Shown: positions 44,977 to 55,593 of the stretch, piece after piece
How the letters are laid out: every line of letters starts with the position of its first letter
How positions within the stretch are numbered: position 1 is the stretch's first letter
NCBI RefSeq assembly: GCF_046630445.1
Contig: NC_092333.1
Location: forward strand, 5,762,501-5,826,500
Reading direction: 5' to 3'
Length of the DNA stretch: 64,000 nt
DNA from: Rutidosis leptorrhynchoides
Lineage: Eukaryota > Streptophyta > Magnoliopsida > Asterales > Asteraceae
Notes under the pieces: generated by a model
What the model was told of the DNA's origin: nothing
What the model saw: only the letters and a program-made list of their open reading frames with translations
The model's database searches: none
Translations under genes and position numbers: made by a program

Positions 44977-47554
44977 CCTTCTATTCTTTTCCCCTCAACT
45001 CATATTTTAAAGTATTCATCAATAGGCTCCATCCAGTTCTGATTCTCGATATACTTCTAACTTTTATATTGGTCATTCTTCTTTTTCATCTACCGCCGGA
45101 AGAATCTATTTACTTCTACTATACTCTTGGGTTTATAGTGTTTCTAGTTTTCTCGTGTCTTTATATTGCTATATGCATCGATATATATATGGTTTATAAT
45201 TTCTGGTTTATCGTTGGGCTTTATATGTTCCCTTATATTTCAAAGTCTCTGCTTCTGTCTTCTATAATCATTATCATTCACAGTTAATGCTCTCTTTTAT
45301 TTGCTGCAATTTATACCCCAATTTCTATTCCGGAGTTTTGTCCTTTTGTTTCTTCTTCTTGCGATTAAACACCGCTTGTAATGGTCCAGAATTCACAGAT
45401 ATGAATTTCGGAATGAACATTGTTAATGTTCTAGGAAGGAAATTATGATGGCACGATCTTGACTTGTCAAATTAGTAGAATACCTTGAAAAAGGCCGAAT
45501 CATAAAGAAATATTTTCTTGATATTTTAGAGGTTAAATAGAATACAAGAGTCGTATAACATGGCACATGATGATATTATGATCTGTGAATCATCACGTTC
45601 CATTTAGAAACTCAGCATGACTTACTGTAATATAATCACGTTGATCAAGTGTCATTATATTATACTAATTCATACTTCAGTTCCCAACACTACTTCAAAA
45701 TATTCCTATTTTAAACTTGAATGTTTCAGAATTTAGAAACTAAAATAGTTTCTTTTATGATGTAATACAGATAGTGCGAAGAGGTAAATGATTTCAAATA
45801 AGAAAAATTAAGAAAATATCTTCAGAAATATGGAGGATATTTATAATGAAAGATATGATGATATTTTAGAATTTCTAATATCAGAGGATGATGAAGAATA
45901 TTGTCCGCAGGGGTTTAGAGTCAGGAGCAAGGTATTCGTTAATGACTTCAGCAGGTACTGAATCATTTGGATCCTTTGAAGTCAGGTTCAGTCTTTGTAA
46001 TTTGTCCAAAGCCTCCTTCCTACTTTGCTCAATCCGTTTTCCAGTTCCAAAACTTCTCTTTTTCTGCGCTTTGCCAGCACACTTCATCATTATCATCCAG
46101 CTTTTACCATTTAAAGTCGTTTTTAGTTTTTGCTGCTTCATCAGTATTTTTTCCATTTTCGGAGAACCAATTCTTAGTTCGGAGTGTTTTTCAGAAACTT
46201 CACATTCAAATTAAGTCCAGAAGATAGACGTTATATATACACATATAACTGTTGGCGTAGACATGCTGCGAGATTTCAAAATACTGATTGCTAATTCCCA
46301 ATGATTCGTATGGCAATTCTCATTACAAGATGCGAATGAGTAAATGATGGGGTTTCAATAAATAATTATAATGACTTTTTGGAAAGGCTAAAGTCAAAGG
46401 GTAATGAAGTTGTTGGTACATCTGCTAATAATGTGGTGGAATGTAAAAGGTTCCCTGGTAATGATGGTGTATATCTCAAGGTTATAATAAGGTTAGTCTG
46501 ACTGAAAAGTTGAAGTTGACTTGCCGAAGCTGTGACAAAACTGGCTACTTTGAATAGGAGTCGCAAAGTTATTTTTGCTAATAAATGCCAAAGAATCTGA
46601 CGCGGATACGTTGTTTAAACTTTTACTTTGGTTTCAAGAGTTTTTCGGGTACATAACTGTGGGTAACATGTGGTTGGATCATCATCTCGATTGCTCATCA
46701 TTCGAAGTGTCTTCAGAAATTTTTGAAGGGTTTGAACACATATTGTAATCGTTAACATACATTTGATGTTCTAACATAGTTTTGAAGTCAAAATATAGCT
46801 TGTGAAATATGTAAGGATCTAAGAGTGATGATTTTGGTCATATCTCGAGTTGAATTTTGAGATTTCAAAATCAGAATATGTAATTAAATTTTGAATGAGT
46901 ATGGTTGTTTTGATTTTTATAAAAGAATGTATATTGTTGTGAAAGTAGGGAGTATAATGGATGATTTGCTGAATCAGATTCAAAGAATGTAATATATTAT
47001 TTGTGAATTTATATATCTCTCGGGTATTACCTACCCGTTAAAAAAAATTTCACAATTAATATTTTGTACAAAAGAATTTTATTACAGTCTTTATGAAAAT
47101 ATATATATGTATATTTTCTTCAGATGTAACATAGATTTAATGATTTAATGTTAAATTAAACTCATTTGATTTACGGTTGAAACTAGAATTTAATAATCCC
47201 TAAAGGCTTTAAAAAGTACATAACTTTTATGCAGTATTTCTTTAATGACATTGAAATTATGAATCAATACTTCATTATTTATTGATGTATGATGTTCGGT
47301 TCGTGGAATTCTTGTGAATTTCGCAAAGTACGAATAATGTTATCTGAAAAGTTTCGGGTACATCGATGATGAAAGTGTAAAATCAAATATATACTTGATT
47401 TATTATGAATTGGAATTTGTTGAATTGCGACAGAGATTGTAGTTAACGCTGGTTAAGTTGCGACCGAAGGACGTACATTATTGCATATTTGTAATATGAA
47501 TTAACCGAGTAGTTAAGATTCACACACAATAGTTTAGCACGGAAAGATTTATTT

Positions 47555-47556
<2 letters not shown>

Positions 47557-47609
<53 letters not shown>
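47557..47609. repeat. (AT)n microsatellite
   Basis: Perfect dinucleotide run of about 26 units in the LARD-like element. Confidence 0.9.
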
Positions 47610-47614
<5 letters not shown>

Positions 47615-48119
47615 CATATAATTTCTTCAGAGGGAATGAGTTAATTCTTCATAACTCGTTGATACAATATACACGTTATTGATTCGTAATGATGTCCACA
47701 GTGATTCTTGAACTGACGGAGTTTGTGATGTTATCGGTGTTGTTGATTCGGATGTTGACTGTACTGACGATGCTGGTAACTCTGACGGTACTGCTGATGA
47801 TGTTGGTAAAGCAAGTTTAGCTTGTTAATCACACACCATTTTTGTCAGGGTTTATAATCTTCCTTCTATCATTTTTGGTTCGCTTAACTGATTTATGGTT
47901 AGGGCTAGATTAGATAATCTCTTAGACTTTAGAGATTACATAATCGCCGCGGAATGTTTCTCCAATGAAGTTATGAATTAATACTTCGTCAGTTATTGTT
48001 GTTGGTACTCCTTGGTATCTATGGTGCGTATGACGTTGATGCTCGCGGAACAGATTGTGAAGTTGAGGTTTACAACGCGGTTGTGGTTGGAGGTGGTAAT
48101 GGTACTGTTGGCGTTGATG

Positions 48120-48528
48120 ATGGTGGTACTGGTTATACTGCTGATGCTGCTGCTGGTGTTTGTAATCTCTGCACCATATTCTCCAAAGCCACTACCCGAG
48201 CACGAAGCTCGTTGACTTCTTCTATTACACCGGGGTGATTGTCGGTTCGGACGAGCGGATAAATAAAATCTAAAATTTAATGTAATATATAATCGTGACG
48301 AGATACTCTGGAAATGAGCGAGAACATGGTGTTTCGGACAGGTTCGCCGGTAAGTGCTTCAGGTTCTTCGTCAAGAGGGCAATGTGGTGGATGGAAGGGA
48401 TCACCTTCTTCTTGTCTCCAATGATTGAGGAGGCTGCGAACCCATCCCCAATTCATCCAGAATAGGTGATGACTGATTGGTTGATCTATTCCGGTCACAC
48501 TACTTTCGGAGCTTGAATGGGATTCCAT
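48120..48528 (-). pseudogene. Gypsy gag N-terminal remnant
   Basis: An open frame from an ATG at 48528 to 48277 encodes 83 residues with PFHPPHCPLDEEPEALTGEP. After a stop, VIEEVNELRARVVALENMVQ follows at about 48160-48225. Both phrases resemble the N-terminal part and coiled coil of gag in Asteraceae gypsy elements. The capsid and knuckle are missing. It indicates which autonomous family once gave rise to this element. Confidence 0.5.
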
Positions 48529-48649
48529 TTCGGAAATCTGAGTGACTTGAACTGATGACGAATTCCATTTCGTACGATTGGATAAAGGATTTTTTTTCTT
48601 TTTTCGATATGAAATGATTTTGGCTAACGGATGGTATTCTAATTACATA

Positions 48650-48651
<2 letters not shown>

Positions 48652-48710
<59 letters not shown>
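48652..48710. repeat. (TA)n(GA)n compound microsatellite
   Basis: TA run to about 48690 followed by ten GA units. Confidence 0.9.
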
Positions 48711-49036
48711 TCAAAAGATTCCGTAGATTACGGAGGACTTTGCGGGATATGTCAGGCAAAGGTTAAAGTAACAGATACGATAAGATATGATTTAGCAGAT
48801 ATGCTAAGATATGAATTTTTGCCTATACACTATTCATGCAATCAATGCAGCAAGACGTGTCTTAGACTAAAAATGATAAGCAGGTAATTTCCTGAGGATG
48901 ATAAGTAGTTAATTTTCGACACAAAATGATAAGCAAAACTTTTGACATGCAGACACGGTCGAAGTCCAGACTCACTAATGCATCCTATCGACTTATCAGT
49001 TAGACACACTAATGCAGACCTGGTTCGCTAAGACCA

Positions 49037-49050
49037 CCGCTCTGATACCA
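49037..49050 (-). promoter_or_regulatory. Primer-binding site, initiator tRNA-Met type
   Basis: TGGTATCAGAGCGG on the minus strand, two bases from the LTR end, the standard start for gypsy and copia minus-strand synthesis. It fixes the orientation of the LARD-like element. Confidence 0.85.
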
Positions 49051-49052
49051 AC

Positions 49053-50977
49053 TGAAAGGACCCGTTCATATACATTATAAACGATTCACAATAGTTGATT
49101 ACATTGCGAGGTATTTGACCTCTATATGATACATTTTACAAACATTGCATTCGTTTTTAAAAGACAATCTTTCTTTACATCGAAAATTGACAGGCATGCA
49201 TACCATTTCATAATATCCACTATCCAACTATAAATTGATTTAATAATAATCTTTGATGAACTCAATGACTCGAATGCAACGTTCTTCGAAATATGCTATG
49301 AAAGACTCCAAGTAATATCTTTAAAATGAGCAAATGCACAGCGGAAGATTTCTTTAACACCTGAGAATAAACATGCTTTAAAGTGTCAACCAAAAGGTTG
49401 GTGAGTTCATTAGTTTATCATAATCATTTATTTTCATCATTTTAATAGACCACAAGAATTTCATTTCCAGTTCTCATAAATATACGTCCCATGCATAGAG
49501 ACAAAAATAATCATTCATATGGTGAACACCTGGTAACCGACATTAACTAGATACATATAAGAATATCCCCTATCATTCCGGGATCCTCCTTCGGACATGA
49601 TATAAATTTCGAAGTACTAAAGCATCCGGTACTTTGGATGGGGTTTGTTAGGCCCAATAGATCTATCTTTAGGATTCGCGTCAATTAGGGTGTCTGTTCC
49701 CTAATTCTTAGATTACCAGACTTAATAAAAAGGGGCATATTCGACTTTGATAATTCAACCATATAATGTAGTTTCGATTACTTGTGTCTATTTCGTAAAA
49801 CATTTATAAAAATTGCGCATGTATTCTCAGCCCAAAAATATAAAGGGTAAAAAGGCAAATGAAACTCACCATACTGTATTTCGTAGTAAAAATACATATA
49901 ACGTCATTGAACAAGTGCAAGGTTGGCCTCGGATTCACGAACCTATATTAATTATATATATTTATGTGTTGGTCAATATTTGTCTAACAAATTAGGTCAA
50001 GTCATAGTGTACCACAATCCTAATGCTCGAGACTAATATGCAAAAGTCAACAAAAGTAAATTTGACTAAAAATAATTTCCAAAAATCTATACATGATTAA
50101 TATATAGTTTAAATATCGTTGTTTTATATTTTTAAATATTTTTAAAAGATTTATTAGAGTAAATAATATAATTTATTTATTAATAAATAAAATTTTATAT
50201 TAAATTTATATAATAAAATATACTTTTATATATATTAAGTAATAAAATTTATAGGGTTCATTTAATATCATAAAGATAATATAATAGGTATTATTAAAGT
50301 AAATTATTACACGTAGTAAAATATGTTTGTATCACATATTTATTTTATAAAATAATATCTATAATGATAGTAAGTAAAAGTTGTATTATTTTGTAATAAT
50401 AATTATTATTATAAAAATATCAATATTTATAATTACTAAGATGACGTTATGATAAAACGATAATTCTAATTATGATAACTTTAATATTTACGATAATTTT
50501 TAATATTATCTTTAAAATAATAATAATAATAATGATATTTTATAGTAACAATGACATTTCTATTAAAATGATAATTTTTGTTAAAATGATAGTTTTAATA
50601 CTAATGATACTTTTAATAATAATAGTAATGATAAAAATAATAAGAACGATAATTTTATCTAAATCAATATCTTATAATATTTTAATTTCATCATGATACT
50701 CTTACCCATTATTTCCTAATCGTTTCGTTTAATAGCTTTTAATCGTCTTTTATATCGTGTTCATAATAATGATAATAATAGTAATCAAAATAATTAGGTG
50801 TTACAAATATTTGTTTTAATTACACTAATATTAATAATGATAGTTACTATAACATTATTAACGATAATACTAATAATTATCTTAATGATAATATAGTAAT
50901 AATAATAATAACAATAACAATAACCATTTTTAAATAATGATATATATATTAATAATGATAATAATAATAATAATACC

Positions 50978-51049
<72 letters not shown>

Positions 51050-52662
51050 TGGATAATAATAATAATACTAATTATAACTTTAACGATAATAACGATAGTA
51101 ATAATAAAAAAAAAATAACAATTTTTAATGATAAATCCCTTTTATTGATAAAGATAATAATAATGATAATAATAAGATAAAACTATAACGACGATAAAAA
51201 CGACGATAATAATAATCATTTTTAATAAAAATATCGAAAATTCAATTGATTATAACTTTTAATCCGTTCATCGAAACCATTCGATATCTAAAGGAAAAGT
51301 TCTTAATTTTTCGCTAGCTTTCCAAGGACATGCATATCTTATACCTTATCTTAACCGCAAGTGTAACTAATTCAACATTCAACCTAACCTGTCTAATGGC
51401 AATATCAAAAGTACAAGCATGCATAATCCTAAATACTCGAGCACTAGTCAGGGATACACTATTAGTATGTAAAAGTTAAATTATGAGTACTCACGTATCA
51501 ATATTGAGATTCAATATTGCAGGAAAGGTACGTAGACGCAACGGAAATGATAAACACTATATTGACCTCACTAGCATACCCATGAACCATACTCAATCAC
51601 CTCCATAGCTATAACCCATAATTTCCTTAATCATATCCCACTCGAAAAACAATTTCGAAATCACTCGGACAGCACTCCGTCGTAATATTTTATGTATACT
51701 AATAATATCTTGAAATAATACGGAGTAAATATATATATGTAAATCGATTGAGAGAGTTTAGAGAAAAATATTTTCAAGTTTCTATGAAATAATGAAACCT
51801 ATTGAATTCTATTTATAATAGATTTTTGAATTATTAAAGTGAATTATTAAAGTATGAATTATTAAAGTGAATTATTAAAGTATGAATTATTAAAGTGAAT
51901 TATTAAAGTTAAAGTAAAGTAAAAATAAAGTAAAGGTAAAGTTTAAGTATAGTAAAAGTATAAAACTATGTACGTATAATACGCGTATAAATATATAATA
52001 TTAATTTAAATCGCTATATATATTTAATAAAATAAAATATAAATATCGTTATCTTTATCATACTAGTTAAGTAATGAGTTGTCAAAAGTGGTTCTAGATA
52101 TTTATAAAAGTTATATACGTTTTAATAATAAAGTTCTTTTTAAACTGAAAACGTTTTTGTACTTTTGAAACTAAATAGATCAATCGAGTCTTTATGAGAT
52201 TCAATCTTCCACTATCCTTTGTCTAGTTCTCAATGATTGACAATTTGTTCTTATTTATAAATCACTTTACCATTTTCCGAATATTGTTAAAATGGAAAGA
52301 TTTCTCAAATCAACGTGGGCCTTTCAACAGAGACTTGTAATCATAATTCAATATATCTGATAATTCAATCATTTGATCTTATCTTCTAATTCCATTGATA
52401 AACATTTTGAAACAGATACAATCATATAAAGTATTTAATCTAATATTTTGTTTACGTTTCAAGTTATAATATATATACACATATACATATATAATCATAT
52501 TCATTTAATGGTTCGTGAATCGATGGAACTTGGTCGAGGTTTAATGAATGTATGAACATAGTTTAAAATTCTTGAAATTTAACTTAACAAATATTGCTTA
52601 TCGTGTCGAAAATATATAAAGATTAAAGTTTAAATTTGGTTGGAAATTTCCGGGTTGTCACA
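49053..52662 (-). repeat. 5' LTR of the LARD-like element
   Basis: 3,610 bp, near-identical to 40376-43968. Visible differences are a longer (TAA)n array at 50955-51050, a deletion of about 13 bp near 50515 and scattered substitutions. Confidence 0.9.
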
Positions 52663-52667
52663 TACCC

Positions 52668-53753
52668 GATCATTCAACTCTATACTACACAACAATTCTT
52701 CACACCATACTTTATATACAGGTCTACGCATGGTGAATAAACGTACCCAGTCATTAAAAGTAGAATTACCATACCTCTATACAAGTAATTCCCTAATTGG
52801 CCCGGCCAATTCTACAGCTTCTAAGGGTCCCCATTCTATGACCCTCGGTACCTCAACAACCTTAGAATGAAGAGTATGCAAACCCCTTTGATATTTTGGA
52901 TAATCTATCCAAAGTCTGTCAAATCTCAGGTTCGGGTGCAACTCTTCCAAGTGCATATCAGAAAAGGTCATGACTGGATGAGGTATATCCTGCTTGTAGT
53001 AGTTATCCACCTCCTGTTGTTCCGCATTCTCAGCAGGAGCATTGCGGGCTTGGGATGAAGATTCACCCCTTTCAGTCTGCAAAATACATCAAACACAATT
53101 TTTGTGCATCCAAATATGCATTAGTGTCAGCAAAATCATCAATCAAAATAATTACAATGACATTTTCAATTTATATTAAACTTAAGCTTATTTTCACATT
53201 TTTATCAAATCTACACTTTTTCAAATAAGCATATACGAAAATGTTCGCCAAGTTCATAAGCATTCAACTCAAATAACATGTCAAAATAATCATTACTAGC
53301 AATTAAACAAGTTTCAAATGGCATTATCTTTCAAAAATCAAGTTCATGAATTTTAGACTTGAAAAAGTCCACTTTAATTCTCAAAATCATGTTTAGGCTC
53401 AAAGTTTGGATCATTTAACTACCTAAACATGTTACACTACTTAATTTAGCAACAATTCATGACAAAAATCGGCCATAACCTGTTTATATCAAAAAGCCCC
53501 AAATTTGCTCAAGAACACAAACCCTAGATTATTCAAAATTTGAAGTTTAAGGCTTCTAATCATGTTAAACAGCATCAATCTAGGTTATACAAGCATAATA
53601 CATAAACAATTTAAGCCTAATTACACTAAAAAGCATCAAAATCAAATTGGGGAAAAAATTGCTCAAGAACACTAATTTCGGATTAAATGGTGTTTAGGTG
53701 TAGAAATTTACCGTTTTTCTTGAGTAATTCCTAGATAGCATACTTCTCAACAT
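52668..53753 (-). pseudogene. Athila ORF1, N-terminal part, spliced and broken
   Basis: Exon 1 is 53753-53712 (14 codons, ending ACG|GTAAAT). The intron is 53711-53077 (635 nt, ending TATTTTGCAG) and exon 2 starts at 53076. The junction is in frame, in phase 0 as in the plus-strand element. Exon 2 contains HLEELHPNLRFDRLW and then an in-frame TAG at 52777-52779. After the TAG, the same frame continues with FNDWVRLF and PVYKVWCEE, aligned with FNDFERLF and PVYREWCLE of the homologue. It is then cut by the LARD-like element and resumes at 40370. The gene is thus broken by one stop and one 12.3-kb insertion. Confidence 0.7.
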
Positions 53754-53879
53754 GATTTTAGTAAAAAATTTGGTGATTAACGGTTAAAAATTGTGATTTT
53801 GGGGGTGTTTTTGGGTGTATTTTCGGAGTGTTTTTCGCTGTGTTTTTGAGTTGGGGGTTGGACTGATCAGTTCTTGCGT

Positions 53880-53953
53880 TATATTTTTTTTCTGTAAATT
53901 GGTCCTCCCGCGACTCGCGGGGATTAAACCTCCAAACTCCGCGAGTCGCGGAG
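53880..53953 (-). promoter_or_regulatory. Second CTCCGCGAGTCGCGGAG module, putative internal promoter of ORF1
   Basis: Palindromes are centred at 53945 (CTCCGCGAGTCGCGGAG) and 53914 (CCCGCGACTCGCGGG), again 31 bp apart. On the minus strand a TATA-like AAATATA (53886-53880) lies about 31 bp further. The geometry equals the LTR module at 36815-36889. Exon 1 of ORF1 begins 127 bases downstream. Confidence 0.6.
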
Positions 53954-55005
53954 TTTGCTAATTTTTTTTTTTATATATATAATCATTAACTTATGAAACA
54001 ATTAAGTACTTAATTTTAAAATTTTGTTTCCCTTGTTATTTAGGACGAGGTCGTTTCGGATCGATGTCCTAGTCCGTCCTTCGACAAAATTTTAAAATTT
54101 GTCTTTTTGTAGCGATTGTTTTAAAAGCTAAGATTTTTGGGTTTTTTTTTTTATTGTTTTTGGCATACTTTAATTCAATAAGATTAAAAATAATGATAAT
54201 AAAAGTTCTCGTCCCTCTCTCGGGTAAAGCAATTTCGGTTCAAAGACCTAGTCTTCAACTTACGACGAATTTTAAAAATCATATTTTTAACTTAATGAGA
54301 TAAAGTAAATTTTTGTTTTTAAATTCACACAACTTAAATATAAAATTCAAAATTTATATTAAAAATTTACACCAAACTTAAAATTTGAAATGCATAAAAT
54401 TAAAAATTTATATTTTAAAAATTAAAAATTTACACCAAACTTAAAATTTGAAATGCATAAAATTAAAAATTTATATTTTAAAAATTAAAAATTCACACCA
54501 AACTTAATTTAAAAATTTATAAATTCATACCAAACTTATATTAATTTTTTCAAATATTTACAATTTTAAATATATATATATTTTTTTTTACAAAGTTTAC
54601 AATATTAATTTAAGATTTAAATATTAATTTTAAAAACATGGTAAAAATAAAATTAAATTTTTTTTTTTCTTTTTATCCCACTTTAATCAATCAAATATTA
54701 TCAAAAATATGCGCCCCTCTTTTTCGGTAAAGTAATTTCGGTTCCAAAACCTAATTTAACTCATGACGAATTTTTGAAATATTTTGGGTTGATTGTTTAA
54801 AGATATTTATACCTTAAGAATAAACGTTAAATTTCGCAGTGATGTAATAAATTTTTGAATGATATCAATAATTTCGGTCGCCAAACCTAATTTTATTCAA
54901 TACCAATTTAATACTTTTTAGCGAACAAATTAGCGTTTATTATCAAAAGGTTAAAAATAAAAATAAAAATAAAAACTGTACAGACATACCTGTGAAATAG
55001 ATTTC
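53954..55005 (-). other. AT-rich spacer between the zinc-knuckle ORF and ORF1 promoter module
   Basis: No ORF. Contains a tandem duplication of about 67 bp with the phrase AAATTTACACCAAACTTAAA (54363-54505), and repeated GGTAAAG...TTTCGGTTC...CCTA phrases near 54050, 54230 and 54735. Confidence 0.5.
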
Positions 55006-55422
55006 TTAGTTATACGATCTATCCCATTCATAAGATAGTCGGTTTAATTGGTTTTCCATGGCTACATAGGCGTAACCTCGAGCATTCAGTGTCTTTTCTT
55101 CTAAACATATGAACGGTCCATCTCTGCATAAAGTAACAAATTCGGTATTTGAATAGGTTTGATTATTTGAACATTTACCTCCATGTGACCATTTTCCGCA
55201 TTTGTGACATCGTTCTAGGTGTCGTGCTGGTCTTTTCGCTGCGGATTTTGATTTTCCTTTACCAAATTGTAACTTATTATCTTCGCATCTGGATTCTTTT
55301 CTAACTCCATCCATTCTTTCTCTGATTACTGATACTATTTCACTTGGTAGTATGTCATTATTACGTTTAGTGATCAAAGCGTGTAGCATTAGACCATGGT
55401 TTAGTTCACAGGCAGTCTTCAT
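55006..55422 (-). CDS. Small basic zinc-knuckle protein between pol and ORF1
   Basis: 138 residues from the ATG at 55422-55420. It has an N-terminal helical domain, the basic patch KGKSKSAAKRPARHLERC, then CHKCGKWSHGGKC (C-X2-C-X4-H-X3-C) and NQT-SNTEFVTLCRDGPF. It is homologous over its whole length to the plus-strand product at 31651-31965, with a longer C terminus here. Both are intact, in the same place and separate from gag-pol. The knuckle suggests nucleic-acid binding. The spacing between the second Cys, His and last Cys is not that of canonical retroviral knuckles (X4/X4) nor of this element's own gag (X3/X4). Confidence 0.65.
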   Translation of the reverse strand: MKTACELNHGLMLHALITKRNNDILPSEIVSVIRERMDGVRKESRCEDNKLQFGKGKSKSAAKRPARHLERCHKCGKWSHGGKCSNNQTYSNTEFVTLCRDGPFICLEEKTLNARGYAYVAMENQLNRLSYEWDRSYN

Positions 55423-55593
55423 TTTGTAAAAACCTAAAAAAAAAAAAATTCAGAATGGGGGGAGAAGACTAGTTCTTTAGGGTCTGCTAGGGAAAGACCA
55501 TTCGGGTTCCATTTTCGAGAACTATATGAAAACAGACAATCTAACTCTAACAGAAATACATATTATCCTTTAAAGACTTGATTCTCCCCACAC

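Larger units (their letters stand above)
43969..49052 (-). other. Internal region of the LARD-like element, mostly non-coding
   Basis: No protease, RT, RNase H or integrase motif is found in any frame. Recognisable parts are the minus-strand primer site (49037-49050), a gag remnant, the solo LTR at 44359-44976 and (AT)n or (GA)n tracts at 47557-47609 and 48652-48710. A 91-codon charged frame at 45881-46156 is not recognised and probably incidental. Confidence 0.7.
40376..52662 (-). mobile_element. Non-autonomous Ty3/gypsy-type element with 3.6-kb LTRs (LARD-like)
   Basis: The element is flanked by TACCC at 40371-40375 and 52663-52667. Its two LTRs are nearly identical and enclose 5,084 bp without pol. 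On the minus strand the primer site TGGTATCAGAGCGG (initiator-Met type) lies two bases inside the 5' LTR, and a GGACGAAATTTC...GGGTAGGTAC tract precedes the 3' LTR. Only a gag remnant is recognisable (48120-48528). It must be mobilised by proteins of another element. High LTR identity points to a recent insertion. The internal region also carries a solo copia LTR. Confidence 0.85.

Noticed and set aside
45881..46156. 91-codon charged minus-strand frame in the LARD-like element
   Set aside because: No known motif or neighbouring coding signal; kept only as a remark.
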